Assembly: GCA_947653315.1 (NCBI GenBank)
Contig: CANTGP010000150.1
Span: 1 to 7,192 of the forward strand
Source of the DNA: an uncultured Lachnospiraceae bacterium
GTDB lineage: Bacteria > Bacillota > Clostridia > Lachnospirales > Lachnospiraceae
Direction of reading: 5' to 3'
Length of the DNA: 7,192 bases
Shown: positions 1 through 7,192 of the stretch, piece by piece
Position numbering within the stretch: the stretch's first letter is position 1
Layout of the letters: each line of letters opens with the position of its first letter
Notes under the pieces: model-generated
What the model was told of the DNA's origin: nothing
What the model saw: only the letters and a program-made list of their open reading frames with translations
Database searches by the model: none
Program-made: the position numbers and the translations under genes

Positions 1-1556
1 CCAACGGGTGGAAATTGGACCGGATTTTAAATACCCATTCCCATGCGGACCATGTGGGAGGGAACCGTTTCCTGCAGCAAAAGAGCGGGTGCAAAGTTTA
101 CTGTGCGGGTTTGGACCGGGTGTTTACGGAGCATACGCAGTTGGAGACGGTCATGCTCTACGGGGGATTTCCCTATCGGGAATTAAAAAATAAATTTCTG
201 TGCGCCCAGCCGAGCGGAGCGGAGGAACTGACGGAAGACGTGCTGCCGGAAGGCATGAAAATGTTGCGGATTGACGGACATTCCTTTGCCATGACCGCGT
301 TCGGCACGGAGGACGGCATTTGGTTTGTGGCGGACGGGCTGACCGTGGATGCCGTTATGCGGAAATACCATGTGTCTTTTATCTATGACGTGGAGGCATT
401 TTTGGAAAGTCTGGATAAGCTGGAAAAACTGGAGGGCAGGCTCTTTATCCCTTCCCACGGGGAGACGGCGGGGGATATCCGCCCTTTGGTACGGCGCAAC
501 CGGGAGAAAGTATTGGAAATCGAGGCGCTGCTGCGGGAAATCTGTGCATCACCTGCGGGAAGTGAAGCTATTCTGAAGGCGGTTTTTGACCATTATGGTT
601 TGACTATGGACGGAAACCAGTATGTACTGGTGGGAAGCACCATACGTTCTTACCTGTCATGGATGAAGGGGAAAGGGGAACTGGAGCAGGAATTTGCGGA
701 TAACCGCATGGTTTGGAAAAGCCGGGGCGGGGATGTCCGGACGGAGAACCGGGTTTGTGTGAATGAGGACCGGGAAGGCGTGTTAAAGGACATCGAATGT
801 TTTGCCCTTGACATGGACGGTACGGTTTACCTCGGGGAACAATGGATTGAGGGTGCGGTGGAATTTCTTTCCCGCATCGAAGCGGCGGGGAAAAAGTACG
901 TCTTTTTAACGAATAATTCTTCCAAAAGCCCTGCCGTGTACGTGGAAAAATTAAAGCGTATGGGACTGGACGCGGGGGAAGATAAAATCATTACTTCCGG
1001 CCAGGCTGCCGTTTTTTACCTGAAAAAACATTATGCGGGAAAGCGCGTGTTTCTGTTGGGAAACGATTTGCTGAGGGAAGAATTTGCGCAGGAAGGAATC
1101 CTTCTGTCGGAGGATGCCCCGGACGTGGTGGTGACGGCATTCGATACGACGCTGGATTACCGGAAGATGTGCAGGGTGTGTGATTTTGTCCGTGCCGGAC
1201 TTCCCTATCTTGCCACCCATCCCGATTATAATTGTCCTACCGAAACGGGGTTTATCCCGGATGCCGGTTCCATCCATGCCTTTATCCATGCTTCCACGGG
1301 ACGGTACCCGGACCGTATCATCGGAAAGCCCAACGGGGATATCGTGGATTACCTGCTGGAAAGAACCGGGGTACGGCGGGAAAAGACCGTTATGGTGGGG
1401 GACAGGCTGTATACGGATATCGCGGCGGGCGTAAATAACGGACTGAAAAGCGCGCTGGTACTGAGCGGGGAGGCAACGCCGGAAGATTTGGCGGCTTCGG
1501 AGGTACGGCCGGATTTGGTATTTGAATCGGTGGCGGAGATGGGGAAATTTTTGTGA
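1..1556 (+). CDS. MBL-fold metallo-hydrolase fused to HAD-IIA family phosphatase (5' partial)
   Basis: The frame is open from the left edge (first whole codon at 3), so the true start lies upstream; the TTG at 15 only marks residue 1 of the numbering here. Residues 1-236 are an MBL domain. The motif HSHADH (H8, H10, D12, H13) and ligands H89 (DGHS), D107 (VADG) and H148 (PSHGE) are all present, so a two-metal hydrolase site looks intact. Roughly 50-70 N-terminal residues are probably missing. Residues about 200-235 resemble the winged-helix tail of clostridial MBL hydrolases. After a 19-residue linker, residues 256-513 are a full-length HAD-IIA domain. It has nucleophile D266 and D268 in DMDGT, T299 in LTNNSS, K438 in GKPNGD, and D463 and D468 in GDRLYTD, with a C2-type cap around residues 335-430. 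HAD-IIA members (NagD, AraL, phosphoglycolate-type) are cytoplasmic phosphatases of small phosphate esters. The substrate of neither half can be told. The gene lies 26 bases before addB, probably in the same transcript. Domain assignments are firm; the fusion itself is the odd point. Confidence 0.9.
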   Translation, partial: NGWKLDRILNTHSHADHVGGNRFLQQKSGCKVYCAGLDRVFTEHTQLETVMLYGGFPYRELKNKFLCAQPSGAEELTEDVLPEGMKMLRIDGHSFAMTAFGTEDGIWFVADGLTVDAVMRKYHVSFIYDVEAFLESLDKLEKLEGRLFIPSHGETAGDIRPLVRRNREKVLEIEALLREICASPAGSEAILKAVFDHYGLTMDGNQYVLVGSTIRSYLSWMKGKGELEQEFADNRMVWKSRGGDVRTENRVCVNEDREGVLKDIECFALDMDGTVYLGEQWIEGAVEFLSRIEAAGKKYVFLTNNSSKSPAVYVEKLKRMGLDAGEDKIITSGQAAVFYLKKHYAGKRVFLLGNDLLREEFAQEGILLSEDAPDVVVTAFDTTLDYRKMCRVCDFVRAGLPYLATHPDYNCPTETGFIPDAGSIHAFIHASTGRYPDRIIGKPNGDIVDYLLERTGVRREKTVMVGDRLYTDIAAGVNNGLKSALVLSGEATPEDLAASEVRPDLVFESVAEMGKFL

Positions 1557-1568
1557 CGGATTAAAAAC

Positions 1569-1577
1569 GGGAAAGGA
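1569..1577 (+). promoter_or_regulatory. Ribosome-binding site of addB
   Basis: The purine run GGGAAAGGA ends 5 bases before the ATG at 1583. It occupies most of the 26-base gap after the TGA of the upstream gene (1554-1556). The gap contains no hairpin followed by a T-run and no room for a -35/-10 promoter. The addB start is therefore well supported, and cotranscription with the upstream gene is likely. Confidence 0.7.
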
Positions 1578-1582
1578 CACTC

Positions 1583-4500
1583 ATGGAACTAAGATTTTAT
1601 TTCGGCGCTTCCGGTTCCGGCAAGAGCACGCAGCTCCACAGGGAAATCGTGGACCGTGCCATTGCCGATCCGGGAACGGATTTTCTGGTGATTGTACCGG
1701 ACCAGTTTACGATGCAGACACAGATGGATTTGGTGAAGGCACACCCGAAAAAGGGGATAATGAATATCGATGTTTTGAGCTTCGGAAGGCTGTCCCACCG
1801 GATTTTGGAGGAAGTGGGGGGCGGGACGCGGACGGTACTGGACGATACGGGGAAAAGCCTGGTGCTGCGCAGGGTGACGGAAAGCATCGGGGAGGAAATG
1901 CCCGTCATCGGCAGTAACCTTGGGAAAATCGGTTACATCCATGAAGTTAAGTCCGCCATTTCGGAATTCATGCAGTACGGAATCGGCGTAAAGGAGCTGG
2001 AGGAACTGACGGAGTACGCGAAAAAGAGAGGGGCGCTTTACCACAAATTAAAGGATTTGGGCGTGCTGTACCGGCATTTTTTGCAGTTCATAAACGAAAA
2101 GTACATAACCACCGAAGAAACGCTGGACCTGCTCTGCCGCCTGCTGCCCAAGTCAAAACTCATCCGCAACAGTGTGGCTGCTTTTGACGGGTTTACGGGA
2201 TTTACCCCCATCCAAAACCGCCTGATCCAAAGCATGATGGAGTTGTCTAAGGAGGTCATCGTGACGGCGGTTACGGACAGTGGGGAAACAAATCCCTACG
2301 TACCGGACGGGGAGCAAAAATTATTTTATTTAAGCAAGAAGACGGTGCGGGACTTGGAACGGCTGGCAAAAGAGGCAGGGGTACCCAGGGGGAAAGACGT
2401 GTTTGCCGGACGGCAGGATGTGCTGCCGCGTTTTACCGGAAACGGGGAAATGCAGCATTTGGAAAGATATCTGTTCCGCTATCCGGCAAAGGCTTATGAG
2501 GGGGAAAACAAAAATGCCATCCATTTGGTGGAAGTATCTTCGCCGGAGGAGGAAATCCGTCAGGTGTGCATCCGTATGCGGGAACTGGTGCAGGAGGAGC
2601 ATTATTGTTACCGGGATTTCGCCATTGTCACTGGCGATTTGGCGGCTTATGCGGGGCATGTGGAAGCGGAGGCGGAAAAATTCGGGATTCCCGTGTATGT
2701 GGACCAAACCAGGGGGATTCTGCTGAACCCGTTTACCGAATATATCCGCAGTGCGCTGAAAATAATCATGGAGAACTTCTCCTACCGTTCGGTGTTCCAT
2801 TACCTGCGCAGCGGACTGACCGGTTTTGCAAGGGAAGATACGGACGTTTTGGAAAATTACGTGCTGGCATACGGAATCAAAGGGCGGACGCGCTGGGAGC
2901 GGATATTCACCGCCAAACCGCCGGAAATGGATGCGGAGGAGTTGGAGCGGTTAAATGCGGTGCGCGCCGCCTTTTTGGAAGAACTGGCGCCGCTTTTGGA
3001 GCTTACGGGGAATAAAGGGGGAAAGGAAGCCGGAACCGCGGGGGAGAAGATACGCGCCCTTTATGCATTCCTGGTAAAAAATAAGGTACAGGAGAAGCTG
3101 GCGGTTTACGAACGGAGGTTCCAGGCGCAGGGCGGCATGGGCAAGGCGGCGGTACGGGCCAGGGAGTACGGGCAGATTTACCGTTTGGTGATGGATTTGC
3201 TGGACCAGACGGACAGTCTGCTGGCAGGGGAGAGGATGGATATGAAGGAGTTTGCGGATATCCTGGATGCCGGGTTCGGGGAGATTCAGGTCGGGACGAT
3301 TCCGCAGAATGTGGACCGCGTCGTGGTGGGGGATATCGAAAGGACCCGCCTGAAAGAAATCAAGGTACTGTTTTTCGTGGGGATCAACGACGGGAATATT
3401 CCGAAAAACTCGGGAAGCGGCGGATTACTTTCGGACATCGACCGGGAATTTCTGCAGGAATCGCCCTATGAGCTTGCGCCCACGCCCCGCCAGCAGATGT
3501 ATATCCAAAGGCTGTACCTGTACCTGAACATGACCAAACCTTCCTGTCAGCTTTACTTATCTTACAGCAAGGTGGATAACGAAGGGAAAAGCATCCGGCC
3601 CGCATACCTGGTGGATACCGTGCGGAAGCTGTTTCCGGCGCTGCAGACGCAGCGTCCCCAAATGAGGGATATGGCGGGGCAGATTAAGACGAAACGTTCG
3701 GGGATGGATTATTTGGCGGACATGCTGCGGGATTATGCGGCAGGGGACATGACGCAGGAGGGGCAGACCCGTTTTTTTACCGTTTACCATACGTACCGGA
3801 AGGACGGGGAATACGGGGGGAAAACGAAACGGCTGGTGGATGCCGCCTTTGCCCGTTACAGGGAACATCCCCTTGGCAGGGAGATTGCGGGGCTTTTGTA
3901 CGGCAGGATGCTGGTGAGCAGTGTCAGCCGTTTGGAAACATACGCATCCTGTGCTTACGCACACTTTTTGCAGTACGGGCTGTCGCTGAAAGAACGGGAG
4001 GAGTACGGTTTTGAATCCGTGGATATGGGAAACGTGTTTCATGGGGTATTGGAAATCTTTGCCGGAAAATTGCAGGAGGGCGGATACAGTTGGTTTGATT
4101 TTGACGGGGAAACGGCGGATCGTCTGCTGCGCAGCGCGCTGGATGCCTATGCGGCGGCATACGGGGAAACGGTGCTTTACAGTACGGCAAGGAACGAGTA
4201 TGCCATTGAGCGGATGCACCGCATCTTAAAGCGCGCGGTGATGACGCTGCAGTACCAACTGAAAAAGGGAAGTTTTGTTCCCCGCCGTTTTGAAGTGTCC
4301 TTTACGGAGGTGGATGATTTGGAGGCGGTGAACATCGCCCTTGGGAAGAAGGAGAAGATGAAGCTGCAGGGACGGATTGACCGGATTGATACCATGGAGG
4401 ACGAGGAACATGTCTATGTGAAGGTCATTGATTATAAGTCCGGCAGTAAGAAATTTGATTTGGCGGCGGTGTATTACGGGCTGCAGTTACAGTTGGTGGT

Positions 4501-5080
4501 TTACATGAATGCCGCCTTGGAACTGGAGAAAAAGAAAAACGGAGGGAAAGAGGTGGTTCCCGCGGCGATGCTTTATTACCGGGTGGCGGATCCGGTGGTA
4601 AAGACGGAGACGGAATTGACGCCGGAGGAACTCAACGGGGAGCTTTTGCGGGAACTGCGTATGACCGGATTGGTCAATGCGGATGACGGGATTGTCACAT
4701 CGCTGGACGGGGAGTTTACCGGCAAGTCCGACGTGATACCGGTGGAGCGGAAAAAGGACGGCGGATACGGCGCCAGGTCCGGCATTTTGGATGCCGGGGA
4801 TTTGCAGGAGGTGTCCGCTTTCGTCAACCGGAAGATTAAGGAGATTGGAAGGGAGATTTTGGACGGCAGGATAGCGGTGGAGCCATGCAGGAAAGGAGCC
4901 GATACTTCCTGCGATTACTGTTCCTTCCGTCCGGTCTGCGGGTTTGACGGCAGGATAGACGGATACGGCTACCGGAAGCTGCCGGAATTGTCGGGGGAGG
5001 AGGCTTTGGCGCGGATGAAGGACGGGGAGGAAAGAAGATATGGGAATGGCATACACACCGGAACAGCAGAGGGTCATTGA
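1583..5080 (+). CDS. addB: ATP-dependent helicase/deoxyribonuclease subunit B (AddB)
   Basis: This is AddB, the partner of AddA in the AddAB (RexAB-like) complex, which unwinds and degrades double-strand DNA ends until Chi is met and leaves a 3' tail for RecA. The 1,165-residue length matches Bacillus AddB closely. A Walker A site GASGSGKST (residues 8-16, K14) stands at the N-terminus, followed by VPDQFTMQ, the usual AddB motif Ia-like stretch. The AddB core strings GDIERTR (583-589) and FFVGINDGNIPKN (597-609) are present. The C-terminal RecB-type nuclease has GRID (930-933), catalytic D950 and K952 in IDYKSG, and Q970...Y974. The cysteines that hold the 4Fe-4S cluster are C790, C1110, C1113 and C1119; the C-x2-C-x5-C spacing is that of the family. 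In known AddAB, the AddB helicase fold recognises Chi and its nuclease cuts the 5'-ended strand. The ATG at 1583 has a good ribosome-binding site. The last 41 bases overlap addA. Confidence 0.97.
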   Translation: MELRFYFGASGSGKSTQLHREIVDRAIADPGTDFLVIVPDQFTMQTQMDLVKAHPKKGIMNIDVLSFGRLSHRILEEVGGGTRTVLDDTGKSLVLRRVTESIGEEMPVIGSNLGKIGYIHEVKSAISEFMQYGIGVKELEELTEYAKKRGALYHKLKDLGVLYRHFLQFINEKYITTEETLDLLCRLLPKSKLIRNSVAAFDGFTGFTPIQNRLIQSMMELSKEVIVTAVTDSGETNPYVPDGEQKLFYLSKKTVRDLERLAKEAGVPRGKDVFAGRQDVLPRFTGNGEMQHLERYLFRYPAKAYEGENKNAIHLVEVSSPEEEIRQVCIRMRELVQEEHYCYRDFAIVTGDLAAYAGHVEAEAEKFGIPVYVDQTRGILLNPFTEYIRSALKIIMENFSYRSVFHYLRSGLTGFAREDTDVLENYVLAYGIKGRTRWERIFTAKPPEMDAEELERLNAVRAAFLEELAPLLELTGNKGGKEAGTAGEKIRALYAFLVKNKVQEKLAVYERRFQAQGGMGKAAVRAREYGQIYRLVMDLLDQTDSLLAGERMDMKEFADILDAGFGEIQVGTIPQNVDRVVVGDIERTRLKEIKVLFFVGINDGNIPKNSGSGGLLSDIDREFLQESPYELAPTPRQQMYIQRLYLYLNMTKPSCQLYLSYSKVDNEGKSIRPAYLVDTVRKLFPALQTQRPQMRDMAGQIKTKRSGMDYLADMLRDYAAGDMTQEGQTRFFTVYHTYRKDGEYGGKTKRLVDAAFARYREHPLGREIAGLLYGRMLVSSVSRLETYASCAYAHFLQYGLSLKEREEYGFESVDMGNVFHGVLEIFAGKLQEGGYSWFDFDGETADRLLRSALDAYAAAYGETVLYSTARNEYAIERMHRILKRAVMTLQYQLKKGSFVPRRFEVSFTEVDDLEAVNIALGKKEKMKLQGRIDRIDTMEDEEHVYVKVIDYKSGSKKFDLAAVYYGLQLQLVVYMNAALELEKKKNGGKEVVPAAMLYYRVADPVVKTETELTPEELNGELLRELRMTGLVNADDGIVTSLDGEFTGKSDVIPVERKKDGGYGARSGILDAGDLQEVSAFVNRKIKEIGREILDGRIAVEPCRKGADTSCDYCSFRPVCGFDGRIDGYGYRKLPELSGEEALARMKDGEERRYGNGIHTGTAEGH
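5024..5030 (+). promoter_or_regulatory. Ribosome-binding site of addA, inside addB
   Basis: GGGGAGG lies within the addB reading frame and ends 9 bases before the ATG at 5040. This spacing favours 5040 over the second in-frame ATG at 5046 (residue 3), although the latter would still lie within possible reach. Because ribosomes translating addB pass over this site and stop at 5078-5080, just downstream of the addA start, translation of the two subunits is probably coupled. The coupling is inferred from layout, not shown. Confidence 0.65.
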
Positions 5081-7192
5081 TTTACGCGGCAAAAATATCC
5101 TTGTTTCGGCGGCTGCGGGCTCGGGGAAGACGGCAGTGCTGACGGAGCGTATCGTAAAGATGGTCAGCAGCGGGGAAAGACCGGTGGATATCGACAGGCT
5201 CCTGGTGGTGACATTTACCAATGCGGCGGCTGCGGAGATGCGGGAGCGCATCGGGGCGGCGGTGGCGGCAAGGCTGGAAGCGGAACCGGACAACGAGCAT
5301 CTCCAAAAACAGGTTACGTTAATCCACAACGCACAGATTACCACCATTGACAGCTTTTGCATGTTCGTCATACGCAACAACTTTAACGATATCGGTTTGG
5401 ATCCCGGTTTCCGCGTGGCGGACGAGGGCGAGCTGCGCCTGTTGAAGCAGGATGTGATGCAGGAATTGCTGGAGGAGCGGTTTGCCGGAAAGGAAGAACG
5501 TTTCCTGCGCTGTGTGGAGTATTTCAGCACGGGAAACCAGGACCGTGCAATCGAGGGGCATATCCTGAAACTATACCGGTTTGCGGAGAGCAACCCATGG
5601 CCGGAAGACTGGCTGCGGGAGCGGAAAAAGGACTATGACGCAGAGAACGTGGAGGAATTGGAACAGACGGAATTCGTAAAGTTCGGCATGGAACAGGTAC
5701 GGCTGATGATGCAGGACTGCCTGCGGAAACTATGGGAATGTATCGCGCTGTGCGAGCAGCCGGACGGACCCTATATGTACGGGGCAGTGCTGGAAAAGGA
5801 AGCGGGACAGTTGGAAAAGCTGGCAGGAATCACCCGTTACGGGGAGGGGTACGCCCTGTTCGGGGGGATGGTTTTCGGCAGGCTGCCTTCCAAAAAGGAC
5901 GATTCGGTAGCCGTATCCAAGAGGGAAATGGTTCAGGAGATCCGCAAAGACATCAAGGACACGGTGAAAAAAATATGCGCCAAATATTTTCCGGTGCCGC
6001 CGGAAACCGCCCTTGCCTATATGCAGGGGAGCAGGGAAGCCGTCGGTACGCTGGTGGATTTGACGCTGGCGTTTAAAGAAGCCCTGGACCGGAGGAAGCG
6101 GGAGGAGAACATTATCGACTTTTCGGATATGGAACACATGGCGCTTTCCATCCTGGTGCGGAAGGCTGATTCGGGCGGAAAGCGGTACGAACCTACCCGG
6201 ACGGCGCTGGATTACCGCGATTATTTTGAAGAAATCCTGATTGACGAATACCAGGACAGCAATCCGGTGCAGGAGATGCTGCTGGAAAGCATTTCCGGCG
6301 AATCGGCAGGGCGTTTTAACCGTTTTATGGTGGGGGACGTAAAGCAGAGCATTTATAAATTCCGTTTGGCAAGACCCGAAATTTTCATGGAAAAATACGG
6401 GGAATACGGCAGCGCCGGACAGGAAGATGATATACCGGCAGCCTGTCCGGAAACGGATGCGGAAAACGCGGGAACGCAGGACGGCGCAGAGCTGCAAGGA
6501 GCGGGGAAAAAAGAACGCATCGACCTGCATAAAAATTTCCGGAGCCGGAAAGAAGTGCTTTCCGGCGTGAACTTTCTGTTTGCGCAGATGATGGGGAAGA
6601 AGCTGGGCGGCGTGGAGTATGACAGCGACGCGGCATTATACTGCGGCGCGGAATATCCGGCGTGGGAGACGGAGGGGGAACAAAACGGCACGGAACTTCT
6701 GCTCATCCGTAAGGAGGAGCCGGGGGAAGACGCGCAAGGGGAGGACGGGGGAACGGAGGCGTTGTCCGTCCGGCAGAAGGAGGCGCTTGCGGTAGCGAAG
6801 CGCATACGGGAGCTGGTGGCGCATTTCAAGGTGACGGACAGGGAAAGCGGTACGCTGCGCCCGGTGACTTACCGGGATATTGTTATCCTGCTGCGGACGA
6901 CGGCGGGATGGGACGAGGACTTTAAGGGCGTATTGAAGGAAGAAGGGATTCCGGCCCATGTATCTTCCAAGACCGGATATTTTGCGGCGAAGGAAATACA
7001 AACCCTGCTGCAGCTTTTGCGTATCCTGGACAATCCGAGACAGGACATTCCCCTGTTCGGGGTGATGAAATCCTGTTTCGGCGGCTTTTCGGATGAGGAG
7101 ATTGCAAAGGTCAGGGCAGCCGTGAAAGGGAAAACGTGCCTGTATTTCGCATTAAAGGAATATTCCGAAAAAAATGCGGAAGGATATGCGGA
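5040..7192 (+). CDS. addA: ATP-dependent helicase/nuclease subunit A (AddA), 3' partial
   Basis: This frame is open from the ATG at 5040 to the window end with no stop, giving 717 whole codons of a protein normally around 1,200 residues or more. It is a UvrD-like SF1A helicase: motif I AAAGSGKT (residues 24-31, K30), Ia VVTFTNAAAAEMRERI (56-71), Ic TTIDSF (101-106), II DEYQD (402-406), III GDVKQSIYKFR (432-442) and IV NFRSR (499-503). Further family strings are RDIVILLR (612-619) and the DNPRQDIPLFGV segment near 676. AddA is the 3'-5' motor of the AddAB complex and carries a second nuclease domain at its C-terminus. That domain and motifs V and VI would lie beyond the edge, so their integrity cannot be judged. 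The start overlaps addB by 41 bases in another frame. Residues about 457-491, between motifs III and IV, form an acidic low-complexity stretch longer than in the Bacillus protein. No frameshift is seen. Confidence 0.96.
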   Translation, partial: MGMAYTPEQQRVIDLRGKNILVSAAAGSGKTAVLTERIVKMVSSGERPVDIDRLLVVTFTNAAAAEMRERIGAAVAARLEAEPDNEHLQKQVTLIHNAQITTIDSFCMFVIRNNFNDIGLDPGFRVADEGELRLLKQDVMQELLEERFAGKEERFLRCVEYFSTGNQDRAIEGHILKLYRFAESNPWPEDWLRERKKDYDAENVEELEQTEFVKFGMEQVRLMMQDCLRKLWECIALCEQPDGPYMYGAVLEKEAGQLEKLAGITRYGEGYALFGGMVFGRLPSKKDDSVAVSKREMVQEIRKDIKDTVKKICAKYFPVPPETALAYMQGSREAVGTLVDLTLAFKEALDRRKREENIIDFSDMEHMALSILVRKADSGGKRYEPTRTALDYRDYFEEILIDEYQDSNPVQEMLLESISGESAGRFNRFMVGDVKQSIYKFRLARPEIFMEKYGEYGSAGQEDDIPAACPETDAENAGTQDGAELQGAGKKERIDLHKNFRSRKEVLSGVNFLFAQMMGKKLGGVEYDSDAALYCGAEYPAWETEGEQNGTELLLIRKEEPGEDAQGEDGGTEALSVRQKEALAVAKRIRELVAHFKVTDRESGTLRPVTYRDIVILLRTTAGWDEDFKGVLKEEGIPAHVSSKTGYFAAKEIQTLLQLLRILDNPRQDIPLFGVMKSCFGGFSDEEIAKVRAAVKGKTCLYFALKEYSEKNAEGYA

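Noticed and set aside
8..193. 61-codon + strand frame at the left edge
   Set aside because: It is an alternative frame over the MBL metal-binding region; the HSHADH motif is read in the other frame.
2810..2814. AGCGG pentamers matching Bacillus Chi (another at 5169-5173)
   Set aside because: A five-base word is expected often by chance in DNA of this composition, and the Chi sequence of this organism is unknown.
3557..4219. 220-codon open frame on the - strand inside addB
   Set aside because: It is a shadow of the AddB frame with a proline-, histidine- and arginine-rich translation and no domain.
4780..4796. Short inverted repeat GGCAT...ATGCC inside addB
   Set aside because: It is a five-base stem within conserved coding sequence with no T-run, so it is not a terminator or regulatory hairpin.
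4487..5593. 368-codon open frame on the - strand across the addB/addA junction
   Set aside because: It lies opposite two firmly identified genes, its translation is rich in S, R and P with no recognisable domain, and long antisense frames are common opposite genes of this composition.
5827..5871. Dense G-runs that might form a G-quadruplex (also near 724 and 6711-6751)
   Set aside because: I could find only about three GGG tracts with short enough loops at each place; the runs follow from GGG and GGA glycine and GAG codons in a G-rich coding strand.
5730..6530. 266-codon open frame on the - strand inside addA
   Set aside because: It is fully covered by AddA helicase motifs on the + strand; the translation shows no family signature and no convincing start context.

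Overview
The window holds three tightly packed genes on the + strand and no visible intergenic DNA beyond one 26-base gap. The order is a metallo-beta-lactamase-fold (MBL) hydrolase fused to a HAD-IIA phosphatase (5' end cut off by the window edge), then addB (complete), then addA (3' end cut off). AddA/AddB type recombination helicase-nucleases and the MBL subfamily seen here are typical of Firmicutes. The addB-then-addA order, purine-rich ribosome-binding sites and GC content in the mid-50s by eye suggest a Clostridia genome, most likely a Lachnospiraceae-like gut bacterium. This placement is inference; no marker gene such as 16S rRNA is present.

Region by region: 1-1556 encodes an MBL domain with all its metal ligands, a C-terminal winged-helix-like segment of the MBL, a linker of about 19 residues, and a full-length HAD-IIA phosphatase domain with all four HAD motifs. 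After 26 bases with a good ribosome-binding site, 1583-5080 encodes AddB, with a Walker A site at the N-terminus and a RecB-type nuclease domain with the iron-sulfur cysteines at the C-terminus. From 5040, inside the end of addB and in another frame, addA begins and runs to the window edge at 7192. About 717 codons of an expected 1,200 or more are present, including helicase motifs I, Ia, Ic, II, III and IV.

AddA and AddB form one heterodimer that processes double-strand DNA ends and produces the 3' single strand on which RecA loads. Their genes overlap by 41 bases, which suggests coupled translation. The upstream fusion gene is probably cotranscribed, since no terminator or promoter is visible in the gap, but its substrate is unknown and no functional link to DNA repair can be read from the sequence.

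This is mostly an ordinary housekeeping region. The least ordinary items are the MBL-HAD fusion, which has a possible internal GTG start for the HAD part, and a small acidic insertion in AddA. I saw no mobile element, CRISPR array, RNA gene, phage gene or new defence system.
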